Assembly (NCBI GenBank): GCA_030159075.1
Contig: BROG01000464.1
Location: forward strand, 124,001 to 188,000
Direction of reading: 5' to 3'
Length of the DNA stretch: 64,000 nucleotides
DNA from: Atrina japonica
Lineage: Eukaryota; Mollusca; Bivalvia; Pterioida; Pinnidae
Positions 15,188 to 27,475 of this stretch are shown here, piece after piece. Position numbers and translations under genes: made by a program. Position 1 is the first letter of the stretch. The number at the start of each line of letters is the position of its first letter. The notes beneath the pieces are model-generated. The model was not told where the DNA came from, did not search any database, and saw only the letters and a list, made by a program, of their open reading frames with translations.

Positions 15188-15660
15188 CTAAAGCTGAAAA
15201 TCATTATATTTCTCAATTATTTTAATTAATTTTTGTATGCGAATGATAAATGCGAAATCGTTAACGCAACGGTAACGCATAACTCCGACTTGAACAATGT
15301 TTTGCTTTTGTTTGATGAAAAACAAAAGAATTGATTTATATAATTGTATATTAAATAAAAAAAAAGTTGATTTATGATTCCATATCCGACGTTGATGATA
15401 TATTTTTATATCATACGGAAGAGTCTTTATTTCATTGTTCAAAGTCTGAATATGATGAAGCTTGATATTTCGAGAGTATGGCAAGTTATTAAGTGATAAA
15501 CACAGTCCTTTGTTCATGTATTTCTCACATAAAGATGTTTATTTTTTATCAGTCTATCATTTCCAAAACGTTTGTCAGCTGGTATTTGTAAAAATAGAAC
15601 CTGTGTAACATGAATCCATTTTATTGATGGAATATTCGAGTTCCAAGTGGAAAATGAAAA
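15188..15660 (-). other. Unrecognised open frame, 109 codons
   Basis: On the minus strand 15517-15188 is open from an ATG (MNKGLCLSLNNLPYSRNIKL...). Just upstream, another frame also stays open with normal-looking composition, ending near 15520. Two adjacent open frames could be a frameshifted remnant of a mobile-element protein, or chance. I recognise no family, and there are no splice signals I would trust. Confidence 0.2.
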
Positions 15661-15989
15661 TAGAAATAATTATAGAAATAGAAATATATATAATAAGGTG
15701 TCTGTTGATTAAACTGCAAATATTTTAAAACCAAATGTTATCTTCACCATTGTAATTTCATTAGTTCGTTATTTCGTTATAAATGTCTCGTATTCTAATC
15801 TATATAAAATGTTACAAGAAATGCACAGGGAATGAATATGTCCTCGTTAAAACTGGTATTAACCGATTCATATAATTATAAGATGGCGGGGCGGAGTAAC
15901 TTTTCGATTATCATACGGATGATTCTACTCACTTTTCGGTTATGACAAACTGCACGGGAAAACGTTTTATTCCTCACTGGATACTATTA
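15661..15989. other. Intergenic, nothing recognised
   Basis: AT-rich, no supported feature. Confidence 0.5.
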
Positions 15990-16214
15990 AACATCTCAGA
16001 TACCAAAGTGTAAATCTTTAGGATGTCCAGGACACAGATACAAAAATGGACAAACACGGACCTCTGGAAACCAAGCGGTGAGATCAGGTGCCATGGAGGA
16101 GTAAGAATCACCTGTCTACCGGTAACACCCGCCGTGAGTCCACAGTCAAGTCCAAATGAAATACGTGAGGAACATATCCTCGTCACAATTGGTACAGCCG
16201 TCTCAACAAGCACC
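15990..16214 (-). mobile_element. 3' tail of the retroelement carrying the RT fragment
   Basis: Continues from the RT fragment to the terminus read on the minus strand as ACTTTGGTATCTGAGATG (about 15993). The same tail and terminus recur in other copies in the window (for example 26395-26690 and 46375-46680), which defines it as the element's 3' end rather than unique flank. Confidence 0.75.
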
Positions 16215-16845
16215 AACGAAAAGGCAGCTCAACATTTCAGCCAATGAAACAGAGTAATCACAAACAAAACTATTATACCGACCGTAAAATTTCCGGAACG
16301 TTTACATCAAACGCAGTTTTCGATATCCCTGTGTCAATAATTTGTCAGTTAGTAGTTTACATCTGTATATGAAATGTTCATATTTTGAACACGCTCTGGC
16401 ATATCGTATCATTTGTGAAATATAAACTCCATATGCGAGTGATTGTGGGATATCACTACTTAAATGTACGCGTTTGTCGTATAGCTTAGTTGCCAATTTC
16501 CCGTCTGTGTCTATAGTAAGTAAAATTTCTAAGTATGAAGCGTGTGTGCTTGATTCTGTTGTATTTTTAATTTCTAGTTCGCTGTTAAATATCGCATTGA
16601 CACATGTATGAAAATTGTCATTATTAATTGATAAAACGTCGTCGATATATCTAAATGTGAAATCAAAGTACACCGCTAGCTTTTTCTTCTTTTGATTCAG
16701 CAGTTTCTGAATGAAGTCTGCTTTGTATGAATAAAGGAACAGGTCGGCCAATAAAGGGGCACAATTGGTTCCCATAGGAATGCCGACAGTTGAAAGACAA
16801 TGTCTCCGAACATTAAAAATATATTGTCCATTAGAAATTCCAGCA
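16215..16845 (-). pseudogene. Reverse transcriptase fragment of a non-LTR/Penelope-type retroelement, disabled
   Basis: Reading the minus strand, 16775-16302 is open for 157 residues and starts MGTNCAPLLADLFLYSY. It contains FRYIDDVLS, where Y-x-DD is the catalytic metal-binding motif of reverse transcriptase, followed by SYLEILL, LYDKR and YGVYISQMIRYARACS. Upstream similarity (EFLMDNIF...) lies in another frame, so a frameshift sits near 16785-16797. Downstream similarity (FRKFYGRYN) continues in frame past an in-frame TAA at about 16302-16304. The domain is also far too short and has lost its upstream part, where a SINE now abuts. The element class is uncertain: a Penelope-like element is my best guess, and no endonuclease is visible. 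Confidence 0.8.
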
Positions 16846-17045
16846 TGTCTCCTACACCAACCTCAGTGCATCCACTCGCAGAACCAGAGTGGTGTTTGAC
16901 AAAACAAGCTCGGCACTTACGGCCATTGAGCAGTGGGGGTTCTTTAACGTGCCGACGTCTAGTGTGAAACGGGACCTCGGTTTTTACTTTCTCATCCGAA
17001 GGACTGGATCCTTATTTGAACCCGTGACCTACAAGACACGAATAA
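16846..17045 (-). mobile_element. tRNA-derived SINE (family S2), truncated
   Basis: Read on the minus strand: a B-box-like GGGTTCAAATA, GATGAGAAAGTAAAAACCGA, then TCGGCACGTTAAAGAACCCC and GCCGTAAGTGCCGAG. The same blocks in the same order occur at 45.6-46.0 kb. The A-box part of the tRNA head is not clear. It abuts the broken RT at 16845. Confidence 0.65.
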
Positions 17046-18773
17046 AAGAATAATGAATCGTTAAAACTTCAAGCAAACAGCCCATTATGTAGTTATAAGT
17101 TATATATATTTCTGTGTTCCACTCAAATAAAATATTGGTGCTCGTTCATTTGGTCATCCAATTTGTAAAAAGCCTGTTACGCCACTGGTTATAACTTTTA
17201 AAACTGTTAAAGCTTTTTGGAAATATGATAATGAAGCTTATTTGGGTATTTTAAATTCAATATATATATCCTATTCAACAAGGTATGACGAATTGTTTTA
17301 TCTTTTTGAAAAGTATGATAATAAAGCGTCTTGAGATTTTCTGACTCATGTTTAAAGGTAACAGGACTACTACTACTTTTATAGTAGAACAGTACTATAA
17401 CTGATATAATAATAATTACAAAAGATAACAACATGTCTCTTAACAATAAAACATAGGCAACTTAAAAGGAATGCTTTTCACCGAACTCGAGAGATTTCCA
17501 TGGAACATTTGCGATGGGTATAGCATAGTGGCAGGGGACGCTGACATCTTCTGGTCACCTGGCCCTATCCCGTTTGTGATGCGCAATTATTCTTCTTATT
17601 ATCCATTGGTACATCTTCATTTTTAATAAAGACTGTAAACGTGGATATTTCCGCGTGTTTTCAATTACGCGATTTCAGTATGCAAACCATGCACATGGTG
17701 GTATTTTACGCTATGGCACAACATACTATGACCAAGCCTGTATCAAATGACGATTAATAGCACAACTATGGGACTGGTAAGCGTATTTAGGGTATTTTAC
17801 CCCCATGCGTAAATTTCCATGTTTACAGTATGTGCAACTGATTCTCCGTCCCTTCCAGATTAAATTTATCAATGTTTTAATTACAATGGAACCGTATTTT
17901 GTAATTAGTTTACTGCATCTGATATTCTACTACGGTCTATAAAATTTATCAAACATATATGGTCTAAAGACCAATCAGAACTAATAATATCTAGAACGTC
18001 ACTATAACCTAGAAAATGTTTGTACTGGAATTCAATTGCACTTGATAATGTGCTAATGAATGGTTTTGGGTGTAATCAACAGCGAGATGAGAAACAGATT
18101 GGAAAAGAAGGAATATATAAAAACTTACACGTATCGATATTATATGACGCTTTCTTATTGATATTGTATCAGATGAAAATCTGTAATGTGCGACAAATGA
18201 AACTAACATCTATTATGGTGAGACTGGGACTGGTAGAAATAGTGTTGAAACCCACGAAATAACATTACACGATATACAGTCATCGAATTTTGCACCGATT
18301 GATTTATAGTGCATATATTCAATTTTGACAGAAAACCAAAAGGAGTAGTATGTAAGGAGAAAGTTCTGAAAAAAAATATGTATACGTTTTAATCTTATTT
18401 CATTTTCATGTTTTAAAACATATTGATTATTATTGTTTTCATATGAAAGTATTCTATATATTTTAATTAATTAAAAGTTATTCCCCAATAACTGCATTGA
18501 TGTGAGTTGTACTTGTATTTTGTATCTAAATATTTGTACAGAACAGGTGATCGAATTTGGACATTCAATCCCCAATAAGGAATTGAAATTTTAAAAAAGG
18601 ACTTTATAAAGTACTGCAATATAAATCCTTCGATACTGAACAAGACAGAGATAAAGCGAGTTATATATTATTAGATGTTGTGAATGTATAAAATAAAGAA
18701 AATCTCAGAGAGATGTGACAAGCAAGCGTTAGGTTGAAAATAAAACCGGTAGGATAATGTATGTACCAGTACA
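17046..18773. other. AT-rich intergenic DNA, nothing recognised
   Basis: Several short open frames without family similarity. No supported repeats. Confidence 0.5.
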
Positions 18774-19568
18774 GCCTTGCAATGTGATAAGTATGCTTTA
18801 TGTGACAAAGCCCGATTGTAATGTGATAAGTAAGCATTACGTGAATAAGGTCCGATTGTCATGTGATAAGTATGTTTACGTGAGTAAGTCCCGATTGTAA
18901 TGTGATAATTATGCATTACGTGACAAAGGCCCGATTGTCATGTGATAAGTATGCTTTACGTGAACAAGACCCGATTGTCATGTGATAAGTATGTTTACGT
19001 GAGTAGTGCTTTAATGTGATAATTGACAAAAGTCCCGATTGTAATAAGTATGCTTTAGGTGCTAAAAGCCCGATTATAATGTGATAAGTATGTTTTACGT
19101 GACAAAGGCCAGATTGTCATGTGATAAGTATACTTTACGTGGCAAAGGCCCGGTTATAATGTGATAAGTATGCTTTACGTGCTTAAGACCCGATTGTAAT
19201 GTGATAAACACGCTTTACGTGACCAAGACCCGATTGTAATGTGATAAGTTTGCTTTACGTGACAAAGGCCCGATTGTAATATGATAAGTATGTTTTACGT
19301 GACTACGACCCGATTGTCATGTGCTAAGTATGCTTTACGTGACAAAGGTCCGATTGTAATGTGATGAGTATGCTTTACGTGACAAAGGCCCGATTATAAT
19401 GTGATAAGTATGTTTTACGTGACTAAGCCTGATTGTAATGTGAAAATATGCTTTACGTTACTAGGGTCCGATTGTAATGTAATAGGTATGTTTTACGTGA
19501 CTAAGACCCGATTGTAATGTGATAGGTATGTTTTACGTTACTAAGGTCCGATTGTAATGTGATGCTTT
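18774..19568. repeat. 40-bp minisatellite
   Basis: About 20 tandem units of 40 bp built on AATGTGATAAGTATGCTTTA then CGTGACAAAGGCCCGATTGT, with substitutions and small deletions. Most units contain TTTACGTGA. Confidence 0.95.
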
Positions 19569-19807
19569 ATTGTTTAGTTTCTAAACCAATAATAAAGCCA
19601 GTCTGATATAAGAATAGAATTCCAGAATATGTACATGCTCTTATTAAGATTTAGAGCGATATATCCTCTTATTTTGACTGTATAATTTGTCTCAAAGTTT
19701 GTCAGCAGATGTTGTGCTTGAAAGAAGTAGAACTACTGTGGCCTTTAGGTCTGATCGATACATTTACCAACCAGATTTATCATATGTGATGACGAAGAAC
19801 AAATAGT

Positions 19808-19846
19808 ATCTATCTATCTATCTATGTATCTATGTATCTATCTATG

Positions 19847-19936
<90 letters not shown>

Positions 19937-20009
19937 CCTACCTACCTTTCTACCTACCTACCTCCCTACCTACTTATATATCTATCTATCTATCTACCTA
20001 TCTATCTAC

Positions 20010-20100
<91 letters not shown>

Positions 20101-20149
20101 CCTACCTACCTACCTTCCTACCTCCCTCCCTACCTCCCTCCCTACCTAC

Positions 20150-20219
<70 letters not shown>

Positions 20220-20285
20220 GTCTGTCTGTCTGTCTGTCTGTCTTTCTATCTGTATCTACCTATCAATTTCTCTCTCTCTCTCTCA
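19808..20285. repeat. TATC/TACC/TGTC tetranucleotide microsatellite
   Basis: Compound array of (TATC)n with blocks of (TACC)n, (CTCC)n and (TCTG)n, ending in a short (TC)n. Tyr-Leu-Ser-Ile frames are artefacts. Confidence 0.97.
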
Positions 20286-20820
20286 TTATCTTTCTGCATA
20301 ATCAACCTTTGATATTATTTAAAAATCTACTTATAGTTCTGTCTGTTGTTTGTTTTGCGTGGTTTATTGTGAAATCAGTGTCGTGACTGGCAATCGATTT
20401 TCTACTTATTTGTTTCACGGCCACTAATTTGTCTAAAACATAAAACATATTGATATTTGACATATTAAAGCATTTGTTTTTATCTATCTTCATATTACAA
20501 GCTTTACTTGAACTCGTACTTGAATGCAAATCAATTCCTTGTTTAAATTATTTGCTTGCACGAAATAACCTACCTGACCGTAGATATAACTTAAAATGAA
20601 TGGGATGACAAATATTTGGGACATTTTGTCCAACAGTAATTGGAAACACTTCAATATTTCTGTTAGAATGATGCATTGCATCTTGTCTGTTAGAATGATA
20701 CGTTCTTCTATCGACTAAAGCATAAACAGAATCTTTCTCTTCGTATCTAAATATATTAACAACTTTTATTGACATAAAGGTTCGTCTTGAGCATTTTAAT
20801 TTGGTATTTTATTAATATTT
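20286..20820. other. Intergenic, nothing recognised
   Basis: No supported feature. Confidence 0.5.
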
Positions 20821-20822
20821 AT

Positions 20823-20905
20823 AACCACTAGGTCGTTGCCACTGCTGGTGCACCGTTTGAGTCCCCGAGGGTATACCTAAACCTAGTACCTGGCATTTCG
20901 CAACC
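20823..20905 (+). repeat. Dispersed repeat R1, copy a
   Basis: CCACTGCTGGTGCACCGTTT, then CCCCGAGGGTATACCTA and AGTACCTGG, matches the reverse complement of 35490-35565. Class unknown. Confidence 0.6.
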
Positions 20906-21358
20906 AACTGATAATCTTAAGCTTGTACTAAAGTGATATTTTGCACTGAAAACACAATTTAAATTATGAATTCTTCTAAAGCTAAGATCTTGTTAAGGTC
21001 AACTTGTTACTCTTAGACGGATCTGGCTATGCATTTAGACTCACTATTTGGCCTTGTATCATACCACTTTCCTTTTAGAAAATTTGTTTTAAATCGAAGC
21101 TGAACTGATGGAGTCTACTTGACAGAAATGATAGTCTTGAGAATCATAACTTGGTATTATGTTTATAATATTTTTAACATTTGACATGCAACGCTTGTGA
21201 TATATAGTTATCACATTGTACTTTGACGTTACATCGATGAGCTTAAAAAGTCCATCCGATAAAAAGAAAAGAAATACAGAAGAAATTGTAAAAACGTTTA
21301 CCTTGCTCAAATTTCTTTTAATTGGATGAAAGAAAACATTGCATAAATGAAGATTCAT
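20906..21358. other. Intergenic, nothing recognised
   Basis: No supported feature. An 89-codon minus frame (21089-21358) is unrecognised. Confidence 0.5.
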
Positions 21359-21387
21359 GATATATATATATATATATATATATATAC
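21359..21387. repeat. Short (AT)n
   Basis: Fourteen or so AT repeats. Confidence 0.9.
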
Positions 21388-21825
21388 CAGGCTAATGGAA
21401 CATCTTGTCAATGAAGACGACTTCGCCTACAACGTCCTTTCAAGAGACCTGCTTTATCTATTTTAATTTATATTCATGAAATTTCATGGATTTAAGACAA
21501 CTCACATAATGATCATTCAGTACGAACGACTCTTAATGAACTTTTCCTTTGCTTCTATGTGATTAATGGCTATTCATTAGATGTCATTGAACAGTTTGAA
21601 TATAGATAAGTTCAAACTGATGGTCTTTAACATGAGTAGTTCACAGTAGTTTTGTTGTTGTAAGGTTTTAAATGAATTCATGATATGCTAATGATTTAAA
21701 TCTATCACAGAATTCGGTCATTTCTGTCGAGTTTTTGACATACAAATTTTAAATACAGAGGATTTGAGAGTAGCGTATTCTGTATGCATATATATATTTA
21801 TCCCACCTCAGAATTTGATTTGACA

Positions 21826-22142
21826 GGTTTGTTTCGCGCAGCGAAAAAGAAATAACGAAGGTTAGAACGGAGCTGCATTCAAAAAATAATTTAAGAAGCA
21901 TAATAAGGCAGACAGAAATATATTGGGTTCATGAAAAAAAAAGTTGTAATTTGCTCGGATTCGCCTCGAAGAAACAACTTATCTTCATGGACCCAATTTT
22001 TCCGTATCACCCCTGTAAAACACTATATAACGAATTTAAACCCTCCGATGGTTTGCCTTTTTATGCTTCTTAAAGTACTTTTTGAATGCAGCTTCGTTCT
22101 AACCTTCGTTATTTCTTCTTGGCTGCGCGAAACAAACCTATC
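21826..22142. mobile_element. Foldback element (long imperfect inverted repeat)
   Basis: The left arm from AGGTTTGTTTCGCGCAGCGA through GAAATAACGAAGGTTAGAAC and GCTGCATTCAAAAA is mirrored by the right arm ending TTCGTTATTTCTTCTTGGCTG and CGCGAAACAAACCT. Nested pairing (TTGGGTTCATGA with TCATGGACCCAA) continues to a centre at TTCG-CCT-CGAA (21960-21970). The right arm has about 35 extra bases. No transposase, so a MITE or foldback transposon. Confidence 0.8.
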
Positions 22143-22156
22143 CGCTATATAACTAA

Positions 22157-22200
22157 TAATAATAATAATAATAATAATGATAATAATAATAACAATAAAT
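22157..22200. repeat. (TAA)n microsatellite
   Basis: Short TAA run with GATAA and CAATAA interruptions. Confidence 0.85.
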
Positions 22201-22216
22201 GATATATATATATTTG

Positions 22217-22640
22217 TCAAACCCCGTTATCTCGAAGTCTTCGGGACCAAGCAAATATCAAAAATTAGAAATAAACGGGTCCTCGAATTAAAAGTTCTGT
22301 CCCGAAATACATTCCTGATTCCTCTCGAGATCATCTTGGGAATCTCCATAATATTTATAGGCCTATACGTTTTTCGTTTGTCCTTTATCGTCACTATGTA
22401 TTTGCCATATGTTATAACAAACAATAATAAAGCAAAAAAAAAAAAAAAAAAAAAAACTGTATTGGCAAGTAAACATCACTCACATTTTAGCAGGAACAAC
22501 CTATGCTCCTTTCTAGATCACGAAAATGACACTATCATAATACATCTAAGAAAGGAAAGTCTAAAAACGAATTATAGAAAGTAACATTAGCCATATAAGT
22601 TTTTCTAATTTTCCGAACTCGAGGTATCAGGTTTTCTTTT
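22217..22640. mobile_element. Putative pogo/Tigger-like MITE
   Basis: Left GTCAAACCCCGTTATCTCGA AGT is inverse to the right CGAACTCGAGGTATCAGGTT. About 420 bp, holding a poly-A run at 22434-22456 and no convincing protein. The TIR style resembles pogo-type elements; the class is inferred. Confidence 0.45.
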
Positions 22641-22702
22641 TAGTTAGATACAGAAGGATAATTGACGGGACTGTCTCGAGATCAACGGGTAAAACGAGTT
22701 TT

Positions 22703-22820
<118 letters not shown>

Positions 22821-22939
22821 CATATATATATAACCACAGGCATTGTGATATGAAGAGTTGGGATCAAATGTCATAGAAAAGTAAGACCCTTTTGCCGACA
22901 AGTGACACCAGGTGTTTAACAAAAGATAATATATATTTT

Positions 22940-23110
22940 ATGTTTGGAATGTCGCTTTACGCCACACTCAACAATTTGTCAGTCATATGGTGGTGAATGA
23001 GGAGAGAGCTGGTTTTCAATGTTTCCTAGAAGAGATCACAGATCACAGATCTTCCGCAAATGGCAAACTTTCTTACAAAAGATACACTGACCAAAAGTGA
23101 GATACTTGAT
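22940..23110 (-). mobile_element. SINE 3'-domain fragment (family S1)
   Basis: Minus strand reads AAGAAAGTTTGCCATTTGCG ... ACCACCATATGACTGACAAA and TTGTTGAGTGTGGCGTAAAG, the 3' domain shared with 37.2 and 51.5 kb. A local GATCACA triplication is internal. Confidence 0.65.
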
Positions 23111-25042
23111 TGTTCAATGCGCATTGCTCTAACTACTCAGTCTTGGAGGTCGCTAAAATAGTAATCAATATTTGTTAAAGAGGTAGGAAATATAAGGAAT
23201 AATGGAGTTTGAGACAGAATCCATTGAGTGATATTATGACACAATAGTACAAAAAAGTTGCATCTAATGATATGGTGATATATTTTGTGAGATTTGAAAC
23301 TGATAGATAATCTTATTTAAACCGATCGAAGCAGTCTGTAGTTATACTTATGTAACATATCAACACCGTGTATGTTACATTTAATGACAGTACATTACAA
23401 ATACGATGAAAAAAACTGAAATTTCGTGAAGCTTAACGTTTAATGAACTACATAATGTTACTGTATTAAATGTTATGGGTAAAAGCTAAGACAATTGAAC
23501 AAAACTGTATGCGTTACGTTTAAGACATAAATTTTGATTGGTAGATAATCTGTTATACATGGAGTGGAGAACGGAGAAACGACATGAATTTACCTTGTTT
23601 TCTCGACCTTTCTCATACATATATGCTTTTTGTTTTGGTTTAAATTTGAGCATAGACTAGCACCAAGAAATACATACCAATTGCAAAATGGTTCGACCTT
23701 AAATTTCGAAGGAATATCATGTGTATATCTACTTAATCCTTTTGGTTCTCTCGTTTGCCGTTTGTATTTTTTCTACCAGATTGTAGACTATCAGAGATGA
23801 TAGCCCACGGAATTGGACTTAAGTAATTCTAATACATAAATATTTGAATAATTATCAAAACAAATTCAATGCAAAAGTTAAAAGAAATATCTGATGGTCT
23901 GTACGTAATTTGATAGCTTTGGTTTCATATTTTTGTTAACATTTCTAGGCGATATCGTGTACGTATCCAAATAGCCTTAGTTTCGTATTTCTGTTTTCCT
24001 TTCTTTTGTAATGTCGATAAGTGTGTGAAGACTCTCTACATCAATAAACATTAGCATATAAGGAGATTATAATCTATTATTAATATTTAAGACTGCTGTC
24101 TAACGATCGATCTTCCTGTAATGGTTTCGTAATACCAGATTCAATAAACATTATGAATACGATATCAAACGAATGACAGCAAACACCATGGTATAAAGTT
24201 CGTTCCATATGACACAGTAAATAAAATAACTCATTTTCATTGGTAATAAATAGAGGCGACATTACATTAAAATGCAATGCCCGTCGCCCTGATACGTAGA
24301 AATAAAATTTAGAATCAAGTTTAAGAAATTTGATATAAAAATGAAATTTTTAGAAATTGGATGTTATGTCTGGAGCTACATATTTATATGCAGAGTGTTT
24401 TTGCGATGATGAAATATTGGCTGTCGCTTTCGCTGAGGTTGTCATTGTCTTCCATATAATCTTGATACAGTATAAACATACACTAGGTTTATTATGTCTT
24501 TTTAAATTCTTATTTATTTCAATAATTTAAACATATATGAATTTGCATTTAACAACAAGCAATAACCATTCCGATGAGAAAATGTTATTTTAATTTCAAA
24601 TTTGTTCATTAATTCTAAGTTGAAAATTTTAAAAGCAATAAGTGTGAAACCAAAATACAATACATTATTTTCCACTGAAAAGTTTTGTTATTATGTAGAG
24701 CCAAAACGAACAAAAATAGAAATTACTAAAACGTTTTCGGGCTACCTTTCAATTTGCGTGCCGTTAGTAAAAGTTAATGATGGTAATACCATTCCAACAG
24801 ATCTCTTTGATACCAGAAGCAGTAAGTGTGGGAACGTATTAACATACCCAGGGTGGTGCCAATTATTTCATTTGCTAAATGTTATGTGATCCAGCATATT
24901 TCGGATACTTCGACTCCTTCCAGACATCTGTTCCCTTCCCGTTTGGGATTTGCAATTGCTTTGGTATATATATATATATGTATATTTATATATACATTTA
25001 TATACATACATTGTTATTTGTTGTTTTCATCGAATGTCCATC
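23111..25042. other. AT-rich intergenic DNA, nothing recognised
   Basis: A 95-codon + frame at 24602-24889 has no family I recognise. There is a short (TA)n at 24966-24980. Confidence 0.5.
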
Positions 25043-25380
25043 GGTACGTCATCGTCTTAAAACCATGGCCAGGAATCACTTTGCTCTTCCCTACCTGGGT
25101 CTCATGTGACCGAAATGTCTCGTAGCTAATGCATATTTATAAGGTTTAGGTGTTCCAATCAATTGTGATCGGCAACGGAAGTCTGTTGATCCAATACAAT
25201 TCCGAAATTGTTTAAAAGCCTCGACATGATTGGTTGACGAATGTGAGCACTGTTCACTCGCATTTGCTGAGGCTTCATGAATAATAAAAATATGTACGAT
25301 AGATTTCGGTAGCATGAGACCACGACGGGTAGGAAAGAGTATAGCGATTCCGGACCATGGTTTTACGATGATGCCGGTAC
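25043..25380. mobile_element. Foldback MITE, about 340 bp
   Basis: The left arm from GGTACGTCATCGTCTTAAAA CCATGG through GGTCTCATGTGACCGAAAT is inverse, with about 80-85% identity over some 85 bp, to the right arm ending CCATGGTTTTACGATGATGC CGGTAC. No coding capacity. A 5-bp centre was not resolved. Confidence 0.75.
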
Positions 25381-25446
25381 TTATTCATAATACTTATGCA
25401 AACTTTATAATCGATATTGAGGAATCTTGTCCCTAATGTTAAATTA

Positions 25447-25498
25447 TATAGAAATCTCAGATACCAAAGTATAAATCTTCAGGATGTCCAGGAATGAC
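25447..25498 (-). mobile_element. Short retroelement 3' terminus fragment
   Basis: About 50 bp matching the shared terminus (TCTCAGATACCAAAGTATAA...GGATGTCCAGGA), in minus orientation. Strongly 5'-truncated. Confidence 0.6.
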
Positions 25499-26394
25499 TA
25501 TTATTTCTTCCCACCTGTTACTGGTGTATTTATATTTTCACATAGACATTCTATATGAAAATCTTCGAACTTCCGGTTACAGCGTCCTCACTGCCTGGTA
25601 TGGGCTGTGGACAAATAAGTCCCGAACTGTCAGAAAGCTTTATATACCAGTGCAAAATGGGAAAATATTTTATTTCATAGCCATAAACATATCATCAATG
25701 TTGTACGAAATGATTTTCAAAGCCTATAAATATTACATTTAGAAACATTAATGTTCAAATAAGGTTTTTGATCATTACAATGACAAATATGGCGACGGTT
25801 TTGTAAATTATTTCTGCTCTAAACTAATGATCAGTAATTTTGTATTTTAAGAATGACGTGTTTTGATGCTGTTAAGAACGACGTATTGTCCCAGTGTTGC
25901 CTATTTCAGAACAATAGTAAAATATGAAAATACACGATTGCATGCAGTAAACATTCAGGTCATTTCCCAGTTTTCTTTTGTGTAATGTTCTTAAAACTCG
26001 AGAGTCCAAGGAGGTTTACAAAGTTTTGAAGGTCAATAGATAACAATAATGTTGTTCTACATGGAAACGGAAAGTAAATATGATAATATTATATACGCCG
26101 CCCCCCCGCAAAAAAAACTTTTCCTTGGCTGGTCATTGTAAAACAGTAACAACAAACCATTAATTTCGCAACTATAACAAAATATGAAGTTCAAATTGTA
26201 GATCATGTCGGTATTTGCTGGATTACTACAGTATTACAGGTAAAATCCAGGTGTCGCTTTTATATATTTACCTGTATTAATTTACCTGTAACAGATTACG
26301 TGTTTCCACATGTATTGGGTTACTAGAATTAATTAGACACATACCAAAAATACATATAAAAACTCATAATCGGCTAAATTAACAACAACAGACA
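25499..26394. other. AT-rich intergenic DNA, nothing recognised
   Basis: A short C run at 26102 and A run follow each other. No gene supported. Confidence 0.5.
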
Positions 26395-26690
26395 TCTTGT
26401 ACTCTAATACTCTGTTTCACTGGGTGAAATGTTGAGTTGCCTTTTCGTTGGCGGTTGTTGAGACGTCTGTACCAATTGTGACGAGGATTCGTTCATCACG
26501 TATTTCATTTGGACTTGATTGTTGACTCATGGCGGGTGTGACAGGTTGACAGGGGATGCTTACTCCTCCATGACACATGACAGCGCTTGGTTTCCAGAGG
26601 TCCGTGTTTGTCAATTTGTTGCCGGATTTGTTTCTGTGTTCTGGACATCCTAAAGACTTATACTTTGATATCTGAGATGTTTTATAATCA
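26395..26690 (+). mobile_element. Retroelement 3' tail copy
   Basis: Plus-strand copy of the tail from the ACTCTGTTTCACTG block to the TTTGATATCTGAGATG terminus. It shares CTCCATG and CCGTGTTTGTC blocks with the copies at 16, 46 and 50 kb. Confidence 0.75.
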
Positions 26691-27430
26691 TTGAAACGGT
26701 ATTGAAAACAGTACAAATATAATTTTAGAGTTATAAATTTGCAAAGAAGCTCTCAAAATGAATTCTCAAAACGATCAATTTTGCCAATAAGACCTCAACA
26801 GTTGAGCTCGAATCCAAAATAAATTCTGAAAGATAACCATGGATCATGCAATGCCAAAGTCTAAACCTTAATGTAAAGCCAAATCAGTATACAAGAAACC
26901 ACTATAAAAAGATAAGAGGAGTTTATCACGTTCTCTTTTCCGGATATTTATTTGAAAACGGTGCTATGTTTTGTAATTTAGAATATATTACATCACACAC
27001 TCTTATTTTTATCGGCTAGAGTAAAACAGGATAGTTACAGTACTAAGATAACTCAATGTAGCTTTCCAAATTTTGACCTCCAGAACAAATCTTCCAAAAC
27101 ATGTCAAACTTTGTATAAGGTAACCTGCCAGTACACTCAATGCATTCATGACGTCTTGATATACGTTGGCGTTTTGAAATTAAAATCTATCGACGAGCGA
27201 CACATCATAATTGCATCTATCGATAGTTAAACTGCCGAGGCATATCATGTCTTCCCTAAAGACGTGTCCTGGTAGCAGTGTTACCAATATACCAATATAA
27301 ATTAGAACAGTTTTATGTATGCATCTCTTCCATATGAACTAGATTCCATTATACAGATATTGTATTATATTCCTGAATACCTTGATAGTTATTTGCATTA
27401 TTCAAAATTCTAATCCATAACCTAAATTTG

Positions 27431-27431
<1 letters not shown>
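26691..27431. other. Intergenic, nothing recognised
   Basis: No supported feature. Confidence 0.5.
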
Positions 27432-27474
<43 letters not shown>

Positions 27475-27475
27475 A
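27432..27475. repeat. (CA)n microsatellite
   Basis: About 20 CA units. Confidence 0.95.

Noticed and set aside
19824..20386. Large Tyr-Leu-Ser-Ile repeat protein
   Set aside because: TATC-type tetranucleotide array.
24602..24889. A 95-codon gene
   Set aside because: No recognisable family, AT-rich composition like the surroundings, no promoter or splice context.
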